Assembly: GCA_965227155.1 (NCBI GenBank)
Contig: OZ245731.1
Location: forward strand, 1,860,001-1,924,000
Direction of reading: 5' to 3'
DNA from: UBA6059 sp965227155
Lineage (GTDB): Bacteria; Bacteroidota; Bacteroidia; Cytophagales; Cyclobacteriaceae
Length of the DNA: 64,000 nt
Shown here: piece after piece, positions 25,944 to 35,984 of the stretch
How the letters are laid out: every line of letters starts with the position of its first letter
How positions within the stretch are numbered: the first letter of the stretch is position 1
Position numbers and translations under genes: made by a program
The notes under the pieces: model-generated
The model's input: the letters and a program-made list of their open reading frames with translations, nothing else
The model's database searches: none
Told to the model about the DNA's origin: nothing

Positions 25944-28900
25944 ATGCAATTTCTTATTCACATATTTTTAACCGTCGTGTTGCTCTTAGGGGTATTGACT
26001 ACCACCCGAGCGCAGCATTTCGACTTTTCTGATGATCCCGAGAAGTTTCATTTAGAAGTATTCGAGGGTTTGCAACGCATAGAAGTGGAGGCGGTTAGAA
26101 AAATTGCCTCTGACTTTCGGGATAACTGGCCACGCATGACGGCTGAGCAAAAGCAAATGATCATCAAAAATGCTCAGATTATGCGCAAAAGGAGGCTTCC
26201 AACACGGCCTTTTTTCACCTATTACTTTGGCTATATCACTTATGCTGTAGAGCAGGCAGGTCTACCTGGTGAGCAGCTCACCAAGCTTCTGGAAATCAAC
26301 ACAAAGCTGATCAATACCTACAGCAGCAGGGATTTACTCCAGTTCTACGAGGATATGAACTTCCTTATGGGAAGAAGTTCCCTGTATCGCCATCATTACA
26401 ACAGCCTGAAATTTTCAGGGGGCTCCTATGAGTTTGAATACATTGAGCCAATGGGTGGAGGCGATAGTTTTGGTGACCCTGTAGCCGATGATTTTGCGGA
26501 AGATACTACCGCAGAAGATGAATTTCTTACAGAAGATGATTTTGCCGATGATCAGCAGGATGATACCTGGGGTAATGATGACTGGGCCGATAGTGACGCA
26601 GACAATAATGCTGATGACAGCTGGGGCAACGACGATTGGAATAACACCGATAGCTGGGGTAATGACGATTGGGACAACACAGACAGTTGGGGCAATGACA
26701 CCTGGAGTGATACCGATACGTGGGGTGATACGGACACCTGGGGTAATGATACCCAGCAGGATGATGACTGGGGCGATAGTTGGGGCAATAACGATGATCC
26801 CTGGGCTGAGGACCAGCAGCAATCGCAGACGACATGGACTGCCCAGCAGGAGGCTGACATCTTTGATGGTGAATTCCCAGATTTGCAAAAGGTGAAAGTT
26901 GATGTGCTGGCAAGTCTGCGGGCCGAGGAGCAAAGGCCGCCTATTCAAGGACCTGTTATCCATTTTAAGAACATCGATCTTGAAATGGCCTCAATCTACG
27001 ATAGTATCGGCATTGAAAATGCTACAGGAACCTACCTTATCAAAGAACGAATATTTATTGGTGAAAGCGGTAAGGTAAAATGGCCGGGTGAGATTCCCGG
27101 AACAGACGGTGCCTATGCCCTGCTAGAAGACTATTATTTTAAGGGAAATATCCCTTATGTGCGTGCCATACAGTCAAAGCTTGTATTCAGTGAGTTTTTT
27201 GAAGGAGAGGTAGATGGCTTCTTTCTCTTTAAAACTGTGCGAAGGGATAAAAGAAATCCACCAAAATACCCGAGGTTTAAAAGTCATCATGCCAATGTAG
27301 ACCTTAAGATCCCAGCCAAAAGGCTGACCTATCATGGCGGTATCTCACTCAATGGCGGACAAATGACCGGAGAAAATGTAGCTGGTGAAAATTCCCGGAT
27401 AGAAGTACTGGATGGCAAAGGCAGATCCTTTGTAGCCTTATCGCCGGTATTTGTGTTTGGCGATTCAGTAATTACAGCTGCTGAAACAGATATTACTATA
27501 TATCATGGCGAAGATTCTATTCACCACCCCAAGGTCCGCTTTAAGTACGATTACGGCAGGGAAATTCTCACACTCCTAGAACCGGATAACGGCTTTAAGC
27601 ATATGCCGTATTTCTCCAGCTTCTTTGAAATGGACATGAATGTGGACATGGTAAAATGGGACCTCACTTCAGATAGCATCAACTTTTCCATTATGAATGG
27701 AAGCAATTTGGTGCCGGCCATTTTTGAATCACACGATTATTTTCACCACAATCGGATAGAGCAATTCAGTGGATTGTACAGGTTTAACCCTGTAGTAGCT
27801 GTGGTCAACTATGCCCGCAAAATCAAAAGTGTTCAATATTACGTGGCAGAGCTAGCAGATTTCTACAAAACTGACCTTGAGGTGATGAAATCTGCCATGA
27901 AATCACTTAGCTATTATGGGTTAATAAAATTTGAACCGGTGACCGGAGAAATTATAGTAACACCCAAGGCCAATCATTATTATCTATCCAATTTGGAGAA
28001 ATCAGATTTTGATCACCTCTTGGTATCCTCAACTTTTGAATCCTTACCCAATGCTACTTTTAGAATAGACAGTGGCCAGCTGCAAGTGCGTGGTGTGGAG
28101 CGCGTAGTTTTAACGCACAATCAGGAAGTTTATATGGAACCTGATAGTACTGGGCTTACTATTCTCGAAGACCGGGATATAAAATTTAATGGCTTGGTGT
28201 GGTCTGGAGATTTTGAGTATAAGGGCAAAGACTTCACCTTCGATTATGACGAGTTTCTGATGGATTTGGAACAGATTGATAGTATCCGTATAGAAATACC
28301 CGTTGATTCAACTATGGAAACCACCATGGGAAATCGAAATACCCATGAAGAGGGTAAAACCGCTATGCACAATCACCTTACCAATACGTCAGGTGTTTTA
28401 TATATCAACAGGCCGGATAATCGATCAGGGGTTGAAGAGATCATGAAATACCCCTATTTCGTTAGTGAAAAGGAAGCAACGGTAGGTTTCAGTAGCCCTG
28501 AAATTCTTGGAGGAGTTTACGATAGTACCTTTAGATTTGAAATACCTCCTTTTGAAGTGGACAGTTTGGATAGAGGGGACCTCTCACACATTAGCTTCGA
28601 AGGTACTTTTAATGCCGGGGGAATCATCGAGCCCATTGATGAGAAGCTTCGAATCATGCCCGATCGGTCTTTTGGTTTTGAACATAAAATCCCTGAAGAA
28701 GGCTATAATCTCTATGGCGGTGAGGGAAAGATCTTCAATGATTTGAGGTTAGATAACAAAGGCTTGCGTGCCGATGGTCGCATCGAGCACTTAACCACAG
28801 AGCTTCACTCGGAAGATTTTATTTTTTACCCCGATTCAGTTTCTACGGTAGGGATTGGAGGTAAACTAGACCCGGGAACCAAGGGAGGAGGCTCCTTTCC

Positions 28901-31013
28901 ACAGGCAGATTTTGGCAAGTACAAAATGAGATGGGTACCCAAAAAAGACAGCATGTATATTGCCAACCTCGAGGAGCCAATGAATCTTTACGACCAAACA
29001 GCAACGCTTGATGGAGAGATGAATGTAACCTCAGGAGGTGTATATGGTGAGGGGTTATTGAGTACTCGTGGGTCAGAGATTGAGTCCCCTGACATGACAT
29101 TAGCAGAAACCAGCCTCTCGGCAAATCATGCGAATTTTAAAGTATTGACCGAAGACCCTGAAAAACCTGCGATGCTTGGTGAAGATGTAGCCATCAACTT
29201 TGATCTCGATAAGAATATTGCTGATATACATCCGGAGAATATAGGGGTAGCTGCTATGAGTTTTCCCTATGCTCAAATGAAGACCTCCATTACCGATGCC
29301 CTTTGGGACCTGAATGATAGTACCATCACCATGACAAAGCCGGCCAATGTTCCTATCGAAGACAGTTATTTCTTTACGACTCGACCGGAGTTGGATTCAT
29401 TGGCCTTTAATGCTACCTCAGCGGTGTATGACATCAATACAAAAAAGCTGGATATCGAGGGAATACCGTACATCATAGTAGCGGATGCCAGAATTACGCC
29501 TGAGGGAGGGAAAACCACAATTCTTGAAAATTCCGAACTAGAGCCTTTTACAAATGCTACCATCGTGATAGATACACTCAATGGCTATCACAGACTTTAT
29601 GATGCGGATATAAAAATATTATCCAGAAACCGCTTTGTCGGAAGAGCTACCTATCAGCTTGTCAATGCAGCTAATGATTCATTTGCTATTGAGTTTGAGG
29701 AGTTCAGGTTGGAGCAAGTACAACGAGGCAAAAAAGAATCAAAGTTAATGACCGTTTCCGGTGGCGAGATCACCGAAGAAAATGAGGTGATCATTTCACC
29801 GGGCTTTCAATATCGGGGCAGGGTAACCATGTATGCCGATCAGCAGGCTTTGGATATGAAGGGCTATGTGCAACCGATTTTCACAAACCGTCCGGATTAT
29901 GATTACTGGATCCAATATACGCATGAGGCAGAGAGCCCCGAGGTAGAGATTAATTATAATGCCGCCCTTACAGAAACCGGGCAGCGGGTAAATGCAGGTC
30001 TTTTTCTTTCACAAAAATCAGGAGAGCTCTATATGGCTTTTCTGGAAAATCCCAGAGCCAGCAATGATGTTAAGGTATTTGAGCCCTCAGGCAACCTGAA
30101 GTATTTACTAGAGGCCAAGAGCTTCAGTATTGAAGATCCACTTAAGTCTACGGGAGAATCATATGCCGGCCGTACTATGATCTACAGTCCTTTCACTCAC
30201 AATTTGCTTTTTGAGGGGCCTATGTCTTTAACCCAAAGCAATGATAACTTTTCGATGAAAGTATCGGCACTTGGCGAAGGTGATGTGGATTCCGCTGCAT
30301 TTGAAATCGATGCTATGATAAGTATTGATATGAAAATTAGTGAGGAGGAATATGATGCCATGGTCTTCGATGTAATGGATATCATAGAGCGATTGGGGGC
30401 TCCGGTAGCCAATACTGCTGATGCTAATGAACTGTACAAGCTGGCAAACCTTACCAATGAAGCGATTGCAAAGGGTTATGAGAAAAAAGCCCTAAGAAAT
30501 TACACACCCCTGGTATCAGCGGATGAGTTATTGGAAAAAACGATCATGATCTCTCATGTAGACCTAAAATATTCGCAGGACTACAGTGCATGGTACAACA
30601 CCTCACAAATTGGGCTATCCAATATGTATGATAACGATATCAATGCCATGATTGATGGCTTTATAGAGGTCAAAAAGGATAATTTCGGTGATGATGTGGT
30701 CAACCTGTTTCTGCAAATTGCACCCGGCACCTGGTATTATTTTAACTATGAAGGGGGCAGACTGCTGATGTTTTCCTCCAATAATGATTTCAATGCCGTG
30801 GTTGAGGCAAATAGCAATGTTAATAATGTAGGCTTTGGCCAATATGCGACTGTAAAGGGCGACCTTTCCGAAACGCTAAAGTTCATTAATAATTTCCGTG
30901 AGAAGTATTTTGGTATCACCGAGCCTTATGACCTGCAGTCACCGGATGAAATCTTCCTTGATGACGAGAAGTTTGATACCATAGAAAAAGATAAAGACGG
31001 ATTTGGTTTCTGA
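25944..31013 (+). CDS. Giant exported protein with a Trp/Asp/Asn-rich repeat
   Basis: A 1689-residue protein with a signal peptide ending TRAQ. Residues 1-180 form a helical domain. Residues 209-287 are a low-complexity repeat built on WGNDDW, WGNDTW and similar units with acidic spacers. The remaining 1400 residues are beta-rich, with strand-turn blocks such as GRSFVALSPVFVFGDSVI and NAGGIIEPIDEKLRI, and no membrane helix. I recognise no named domain; large proteins of this kind occur in many Cytophagales. It is presumably periplasmic or on the surface. A near-consensus promoter box (TAATTTTA) lies just upstream. It stands alone. Confidence 0.7.
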   Translation: MQFLIHIFLTVVLLLGVLTTTRAQHFDFSDDPEKFHLEVFEGLQRIEVEAVRKIASDFRDNWPRMTAEQKQMIIKNAQIMRKRRLPTRPFFTYYFGYITYAVEQAGLPGEQLTKLLEINTKLINTYSSRDLLQFYEDMNFLMGRSSLYRHHYNSLKFSGGSYEFEYIEPMGGGDSFGDPVADDFAEDTTAEDEFLTEDDFADDQQDDTWGNDDWADSDADNNADDSWGNDDWNNTDSWGNDDWDNTDSWGNDTWSDTDTWGDTDTWGNDTQQDDDWGDSWGNNDDPWAEDQQQSQTTWTAQQEADIFDGEFPDLQKVKVDVLASLRAEEQRPPIQGPVIHFKNIDLEMASIYDSIGIENATGTYLIKERIFIGESGKVKWPGEIPGTDGAYALLEDYYFKGNIPYVRAIQSKLVFSEFFEGEVDGFFLFKTVRRDKRNPPKYPRFKSHHANVDLKIPAKRLTYHGGISLNGGQMTGENVAGENSRIEVLDGKGRSFVALSPVFVFGDSVITAAETDITIYHGEDSIHHPKVRFKYDYGREILTLLEPDNGFKHMPYFSSFFEMDMNVDMVKWDLTSDSINFSIMNGSNLVPAIFESHDYFHHNRIEQFSGLYRFNPVVAVVNYARKIKSVQYYVAELADFYKTDLEVMKSAMKSLSYYGLIKFEPVTGEIIVTPKANHYYLSNLEKSDFDHLLVSSTFESLPNATFRIDSGQLQVRGVERVVLTHNQEVYMEPDSTGLTILEDRDIKFNGLVWSGDFEYKGKDFTFDYDEFLMDLEQIDSIRIEIPVDSTMETTMGNRNTHEEGKTAMHNHLTNTSGVLYINRPDNRSGVEEIMKYPYFVSEKEATVGFSSPEILGGVYDSTFRFEIPPFEVDSLDRGDLSHISFEGTFNAGGIIEPIDEKLRIMPDRSFGFEHKIPEEGYNLYGGEGKIFNDLRLDNKGLRADGRIEHLTTELHSEDFIFYPDSVSTVGIGGKLDPGTKGGGSFPQADFGKYKMRWVPKKDSMYIANLEEPMNLYDQTATLDGEMNVTSGGVYGEGLLSTRGSEIESPDMTLAETSLSANHANFKVLTEDPEKPAMLGEDVAINFDLDKNIADIHPENIGVAAMSFPYAQMKTSITDALWDLNDSTITMTKPANVPIEDSYFFTTRPELDSLAFNATSAVYDINTKKLDIEGIPYIIVADARITPEGGKTTILENSELEPFTNATIVIDTLNGYHRLYDADIKILSRNRFVGRATYQLVNAANDSFAIEFEEFRLEQVQRGKKESKLMTVSGGEITEENEVIISPGFQYRGRVTMYADQQALDMKGYVQPIFTNRPDYDYWIQYTHEAESPEVEINYNAALTETGQRVNAGLFLSQKSGELYMAFLENPRASNDVKVFEPSGNLKYLLEAKSFSIEDPLKSTGESYAGRTMIYSPFTHNLLFEGPMSLTQSNDNFSMKVSALGEGDVDSAAFEIDAMISIDMKISEEEYDAMVFDVMDIIERLGAPVANTADANELYKLANLTNEAIAKGYEKKALRNYTPLVSADELLEKTIMISHVDLKYSQDYSAWYNTSQIGLSNMYDNDINAMIDGFIEVKKDNFGDDVVNLFLQIAPGTWYYFNYEGGRLLMFSSNNDFNAVVEANSNVNNVGFGQYATVKGDLSETLKFINNFREKYFGITEPYDLQSPDEIFLDDEKFDTIEKDKDGFGF
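26568..26804 (+). repeat. Coding tandem repeat (WGND-type units)
   Basis: Short degenerate tandem units of about 18-33 bases, centred on TGGGGTAATGACGATTGG and variants, encode residues 209-287 of the giant protein. Tryptophan recurs throughout between Asp/Asn/Thr/Ser runs, making the segment strongly acidic and aromatic. Confidence 0.8.
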
Positions 31014-31032
31014 TTCCCTACTCCCTTTTTTC

Positions 31033-31040
31033 TATTTTTG
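31033..31040 (+). promoter_or_regulatory. Putative dipeptidase promoter -7 box
   Basis: TATTTTTG matches TAnnTTTG and ends 24 bases before the preferred ATG of the M20 dipeptidase. The same stretch contains a TTG that could be misread as a start codon. Confidence 0.45.
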
Positions 31041-31064
31041 CCCAGCATAAAACACAAAATCAAT

Positions 31065-32441
31065 ATGTCTGCATTATCCTACATTGAAGAGCACAAGGAA
31101 AGGTTTTTGGAAGAGTTATTTGAACTGTTGAGAATTCCTTCAGTCAGTGCAGATTCAAAATTCCGGGAGGATGTAAAAAAAGCTGCCCATTTTCTGGAAA
31201 CAAAATTACGGGCAGCAGGGGTAGATAAAGTTCAAATTGTAGAAACTAAAGGGCATCCGATAGTATACGCAGAAAAAATCATCGATCCTGCTCTGCCTAC
31301 AGTTCTGGTTTATGGCCACTATGATGTGCAGCCGGCAGATCCCTATGAGCTTTGGGAAACCCCTCCTTTCGAACCTACCATCAGAGATGAAAAGATCTAT
31401 GCACGAGGCTCCAGTGATGACAAGGGACAGATGTATATGCATATAAAAGCATTCGAGAGTCTTGTTAAAACGGATAGCCTCAGCTGCAATGTAAAATTTA
31501 TGATAGAGGGTGAAGAGGAAGTGGGAAGCGACAACCTTGCGGAATTCGTCAATAAAAACAAAGAGAAACTTGCTGCCGATGTGATACTGGTTTCGGACAC
31601 CAGCATCATAGATAATGATAATCCATCAATAACTATAGGCTTGCGTGGGCTGAGCTATCTGGAAGTAGAGGTAACCGGACCCAACCGAGACCTTCATTCA
31701 GGAACCTATGGTGGTGCTGTAGCCAATCCTATCAATGTGCTTTGCCAGATGATTGCAAGTATGAAGGATGAGCACGGTCATATTACGATACCTGGATTTT
31801 ATGATAAGGTAAGGGTTGTAAGCGATGAAGAGCGTGCCGAAATGGCAAAGGCACCATTTAACCTAGATCGTTATCAAAAGAATCTGGGAATTGATGCAGT
31901 ATCTGGTGAAGATGGTTTTACAACATTAGAAAGAATAGGTATCAGACCCACATTGGATGTGAATGGCATTTGGGGTGGATATACCGGCGAAGGGGCAAAA
32001 ACGGTACTTCCATCTAAAGCCTTTGCTAAGATTTCGATGCGCCTGGTGCCACATCAGGAAAGCCGCGAGATTACGGAGATTTTTAAGAAGCATTTTCAGT
32101 CTATTGCTCCCAAAAGTGTTAAAATAGAAGTAAGGCCCCATCATGGCGGCGAACCGGCGGTAATTCCTATCGATTCAATTGCGTACCAGTCTGCCAGAGA
32201 TGCATTTACAGAAGCATGGGGCAAGGAGCCTATTCCAACCATGGAAGGTGGAAGTATACCCATCGTAGCGTTATTTCAAAAGGAGCTGGGCCTGGACTCA
32301 ATTCTGATGGGCTTTGGTCTTGATGATGACGCAATTCACTCTCCTAACGAGAGCTACGGGCTTTTTAATTTCTACAAAGGGATAGAGACCATTACCCTTT
32401 TTTATAAGCATTTTGCCAGCAATCACAATAACAGAACGTGA
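31065..32441 (+). CDS. M20 family dipeptidase (CNDP-like)
   Basis: I choose ATG at 31065 over an upstream TTG that falls in the promoter box; this gives 458 residues. Metal-binding and catalytic motifs are in place: YGHYDVQPADP, RGSSDDKGQ, EGEEEVGS, SDTS, and a late His in DAIHSPNES. The dimerisation domain starts at TIGLRGLSYLEVEV. The layout matches cytosolic dinuclear-zinc dipeptidases related to carnosinase/CNDP2. No signal peptide is visible, so it should act in the cytoplasm on short peptides. Confidence 0.92.
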   Translation: MSALSYIEEHKERFLEELFELLRIPSVSADSKFREDVKKAAHFLETKLRAAGVDKVQIVETKGHPIVYAEKIIDPALPTVLVYGHYDVQPADPYELWETPPFEPTIRDEKIYARGSSDDKGQMYMHIKAFESLVKTDSLSCNVKFMIEGEEEVGSDNLAEFVNKNKEKLAADVILVSDTSIIDNDNPSITIGLRGLSYLEVEVTGPNRDLHSGTYGGAVANPINVLCQMIASMKDEHGHITIPGFYDKVRVVSDEERAEMAKAPFNLDRYQKNLGIDAVSGEDGFTTLERIGIRPTLDVNGIWGGYTGEGAKTVLPSKAFAKISMRLVPHQESREITEIFKKHFQSIAPKSVKIEVRPHHGGEPAVIPIDSIAYQSARDAFTEAWGKEPIPTMEGGSIPIVALFQKELGLDSILMGFGLDDDAIHSPNESYGLFNFYKGIETITLFYKHFASNHNNRT

Positions 32442-32484
32442 TAAGCATTACTTGTGTTGATGATACTGTAACCAAAAGCAAATC

Positions 32485-34530
32485 GTGAAAAAAGCCAGTA
32501 TCCTATTTTTATTGACAGCCTTAATTTTTTGTGCCAGGGCGCAGGTGCTCAAGCCGGCAACATGGAACATTAAAGTATCGAAGGAATCTGTATCAGCAGG
32601 CGATAGTGTAGCCTTGATTTTTGAGGTAGAAATAGATGAAAACTGGTATTTGTACAGTACCGATTTTGATCCCGATCTTGGCCCCATGGTGACGGAATTT
32701 GACTTTGAGCCTGACCCCTCCTATCAATTGCTTGGGGATATAATCCCTGTGAATGCTAAGAAAAAATATGATGACTTATGGGAAGGTGAGTACACCTATT
32801 TTACTGGTAAGGCAATACTGCATCAGCCCATTCGGATTTTAAAGAAAGACCCTGTGATTACCGGAGCTTACGCTTACCAGGTTTGTTCGGATATAGACGG
32901 TAAATGTATCCCTTTTGATGACACCTTTGATTTCAGTCCCTTACTGGGCAAGGGCACAAAAGAAGCCTCGGTTGACAAAAAGGAACCAGCAAATGAGGTA
33001 AAATTAGATGCTGCTCAAAAAGAAGGGGGTTTTCTGAAGAAAAGGGATGTCTCTGACCCGTATTCACTTCTCGCTTTTATGGTGGTGGCATTTCTTGCCG
33101 GTTTGATGGCCCTACTTACGCCTTGTGTGTTTCCAATGATACCGATGACGGTTACTTTCTTCACTGGCCGTGATGGACAAAAGAAAGGTGGCAAAAAGAA
33201 AGCCTTTTTTTACGGCTTTTTCATAATCCTTATTTATACGATTATAGGTTCAATAGTTGCGCCATTTATGGGCCCTGAAATTGCCAACGATCTGGCAACA
33301 GGCTGGCTGCCCAATGTGCTCTTTTTCCTCGTTTTTTTGGTATTTGCACTTTCATTTTTAGGGCTTTTTGAGATCAACTTACCTACTGGTCTGGTCAATA
33401 AGGTAGATAAAAAGGCAGACGAGGGCGGATTAATTGGGGTATTCTTTATGGCCTTTACCTTAGTGCTGGTTTCCTTTTCCTGTACAGGGCCAATAGTTGG
33501 CAGTATTTTGGTAGAATCAGCGGGTGGTCTTGTGCTCAAGCCGGTACTTGGCATGTTTGCTTTTTCACTGGCCTTTGCCTTGCCATTTTCATTTTTTGCC
33601 CTTTTTCCAGAATGGCTTAGCAATTTGCCCAAGTCGGGGGGCTGGCTCAATAGTGTAAAGGTTGTACTGGGATTTTTAGAGCTTGCCTTTGCGTTTAAAT
33701 TTTTGAGTGTTGCGGATCAGGCATACCATTGGGGCATCCTCGACCGGGAGGTTTATTTGGCCATTTGGATAGTAATCTTTACGCTATTGGGATTCTATTT
33801 TCTTGGGAAAATCCGACTGCCCAATGACGATAAACTGGAGAAAATAAGTGTACCCAGATTGATGCTGGCTATAGTTACTTTCAGTTTTGTAGTCTATCTG
33901 ATACCCGGTATGTACGGCGCACCACTGAAAGCTTTAGCAGGCTATCTACCGCCCATGTCAACCCATGACTTCAATGTAGCTGGCATGCTTCAACAGAATT
34001 CAGCTGGCTACCTGGCTGAAGCTGATAACACCCTCTGTGAAGAACCGAAATACGATGATTTTCTTCATTTCCCGCATGGAATAAAAGGGTATTTTGATTA
34101 CGAGCAGGCAATTAGCTGTGCCAGGGAGCAGAACAAACCTTTATTTATAGATTTTACGGGGCATGGCTGTGTAAACTGTAGAGAAATGGAAGCCAGGGTT
34201 TGGTCTGACCCAGAGGTGCTTTCGATCTTAAAGAATGACTTTGTGATGGTGGCATTATATGTAGATGAAAAAACTACACTGCCAGAAGACCAATGGTATA
34301 CGTCCTCTTATGACCAAAAGGTAAAGAAGACCATAGGGAAGCAAAATGCCGATTTCCAAATCAGGAAGTTTAATAATAATGCTCAGCCTTTTTATGTTGT
34401 ACTAGATGAGGATGAAGAATTGCTTTTGCCACCGAAGGCCTATGACCTGGACATTGAAAATTTTAAAAAGTATTTATTAGAAGCTAAGGAAGCTTATCAA
34501 GAGCCGAATATCATTGTGCAAATTGATTAA
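32485..34530 (+). CDS. dsbD: Thiol:disulfide interchange protein DsbD
   Basis: This protein has 681 residues and a GTG start. A signal peptide (ending CARAQ) is followed by a periplasmic DsbD-N-like domain (residues 20-160). Next come eight membrane helices holding the two redox cysteines, LTPCVFPMIPMTV and FSCTGPIVGS. The C-terminal thioredoxin domain has Cys562 and Cys565 in HGCVNCREME. It carries electrons from cytoplasmic thioredoxin to the periplasm for disulfide reduction or cytochrome c maturation. The M23 gene begins 17 bases downstream. Confidence 0.92.
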   Translation: MKKASILFLLTALIFCARAQVLKPATWNIKVSKESVSAGDSVALIFEVEIDENWYLYSTDFDPDLGPMVTEFDFEPDPSYQLLGDIIPVNAKKKYDDLWEGEYTYFTGKAILHQPIRILKKDPVITGAYAYQVCSDIDGKCIPFDDTFDFSPLLGKGTKEASVDKKEPANEVKLDAAQKEGGFLKKRDVSDPYSLLAFMVVAFLAGLMALLTPCVFPMIPMTVTFFTGRDGQKKGGKKKAFFYGFFIILIYTIIGSIVAPFMGPEIANDLATGWLPNVLFFLVFLVFALSFLGLFEINLPTGLVNKVDKKADEGGLIGVFFMAFTLVLVSFSCTGPIVGSILVESAGGLVLKPVLGMFAFSLAFALPFSFFALFPEWLSNLPKSGGWLNSVKVVLGFLELAFAFKFLSVADQAYHWGILDREVYLAIWIVIFTLLGFYFLGKIRLPNDDKLEKISVPRLMLAIVTFSFVVYLIPGMYGAPLKALAGYLPPMSTHDFNVAGMLQQNSAGYLAEADNTLCEEPKYDDFLHFPHGIKGYFDYEQAISCAREQNKPLFIDFTGHGCVNCREMEARVWSDPEVLSILKNDFVMVALYVDEKTTLPEDQWYTSSYDQKVKKTIGKQNADFQIRKFNNNAQPFYVVLDEDEELLLPPKAYDLDIENFKKYLLEAKEAYQEPNIIVQID

Positions 34531-34547
34531 GCCTATTTTAACCAGCT

Positions 34548-35846
34548 ATGCAATATAAAATTATAGCCTATACACTTGGCGTGCTATTAATAGCCGCAGT
34601 GAGTGTTTATCTTTATTTAGATCTTAGAAAGCCCCTTCCAGAACCCACTGTTCAGGCGCTGGCTGTAGATACCGTATCTGTGGAAGAGAAGGAACCTTCC
34701 ACTTATTTCTATGGAGTGGTAGTAGACTCACTGGACATTATCCAAAAAAGAATTCGGTGGGGACAGAATCTGGCAGATATACTAGGGTCCTATCAGATAG
34801 ATTATAGTGTCATTTATGAATTAGCAGAAAAAGCTAAAGGTATCTACGATGTACGGAAGCTGGTTGCCGGAAAAGATTATTACCTACTGGTAAGTAAGGA
34901 CAGTTTGCAAGCAGCCACCCATTTCATATTTGAACCTAGCCCTTACGAATATGTGATCTATGGGCTTAAAGATTCTATTTACGCATACAAAGGCATAAAG
35001 CCTGTTTCGCTTGTTGAGAAATCATTTACCGGAGTAATTAGCTCTTCGGTATATGAAACCATGGTTGCTAATGGGGGCTCACCTGAACTGGTCAACCGAC
35101 TGGTAGATGTATTTGCCTGGCAGGTAGATTTTTTTCGTATTCAAAAAGGTGATCGAATTAAGGTGATCTATGAAGAAGAGCAAGTAGATGGGCAACCTGT
35201 AGGTATTGGTAGAATCAAGGCGGCTTATTTTGAGCATTTTGAAAAGCCATATTACGCAATTCATTATAACCAGGGAAGTGGTGTTGATTACTTTGATGAA
35301 GAAGGCAATAGCCTGCGTAAGACCTTTCTACGGGCACCGCTGAATTATTCCCGTATCAGCTCTCGATATTCCGGTAAAAGATACCATCCGGTATTGAAGC
35401 GCTACAAGGCGCATTTGGGGACTGATTATGCCGCCCCTACAGGCACACCCATCAGAACGGTAGGAGATGGTGTTGTTACAGAAGCTACTTTTACCCGGGG
35501 AAATGGGAATTATGTGAAGATCAAACATAACAGTACCTATTCGACACAGTATTTGCATATGTCCAAAATTGCCGGGGGCATTCGCCCGGGGGTGAGGGTT
35601 ACACAAGGGCAGACCATTGGTTTTGTGGGTAGTACAGGCCTGGCTACCGGTCCACATTTATGCTTCCGGTTTTGGAAAGGAGGTCAGCAGGTAGATGCAC
35701 TAAAGGTAGAGCTTCCACCATCGGAGCCCATCAACGAAAAACATAGGGCTACCTATACCTATGTAAGGGATAAAATGATGGCAAGGCTTGACACATTAGC
35801 TTTTGAAAGGAAAGAATCCATTCCTCAGGTGGCAGAGATGCGTTAA
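34548..35846 (+). CDS. M23 family peptidoglycan metallopeptidase
   Basis: The protein is 432 residues. An N-terminal membrane anchor (IAYTLGVLLIAAVSVYLYL) is followed by a LysM/OapA-like region and a C-terminal M23 domain. Zinc and catalytic residues are His289 and Asp293 (HLGTDY), His337 (YLHMS) and His370. In the last motif the usual HxH is HLC (Cys372), so the third zinc ligand appears to be cysteine; related Bacteroidota proteins also show this, as far as I recall. It probably cleaves or remodels cell-wall peptides in the periplasm. It follows dsbD closely and precedes the OmpA genes. Confidence 0.87.
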   Translation: MQYKIIAYTLGVLLIAAVSVYLYLDLRKPLPEPTVQALAVDTVSVEEKEPSTYFYGVVVDSLDIIQKRIRWGQNLADILGSYQIDYSVIYELAEKAKGIYDVRKLVAGKDYYLLVSKDSLQAATHFIFEPSPYEYVIYGLKDSIYAYKGIKPVSLVEKSFTGVISSSVYETMVANGGSPELVNRLVDVFAWQVDFFRIQKGDRIKVIYEEEQVDGQPVGIGRIKAAYFEHFEKPYYAIHYNQGSGVDYFDEEGNSLRKTFLRAPLNYSRISSRYSGKRYHPVLKRYKAHLGTDYAAPTGTPIRTVGDGVVTEATFTRGNGNYVKIKHNSTYSTQYLHMSKIAGGIRPGVRVTQGQTIGFVGSTGLATGPHLCFRFWKGGQQVDALKVELPPSEPINEKHRATYTYVRDKMMARLDTLAFERKESIPQVAEMR

Positions 35847-35984
35847 TTACAGTCACATATTTTTCATCCGCCATTTTCAGTACTTCATCGGTGAACTGGA
35901 GGGGCTGGCATTAATAAACCGTTATTGTGTTTACTTTTTGTACTTTTTTGCTTTATTTCAACTTTTGAAATATTGTCCTAACTC

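Noticed and set aside
26415..26963. Several long minus-strand and alternative frames across the WGND repeat
   Set aside because: Low-complexity repeats open all frames; the translations are just Ile/Pro/Val, Tyr/His or Ser/Leu periodic sequence with no family features.
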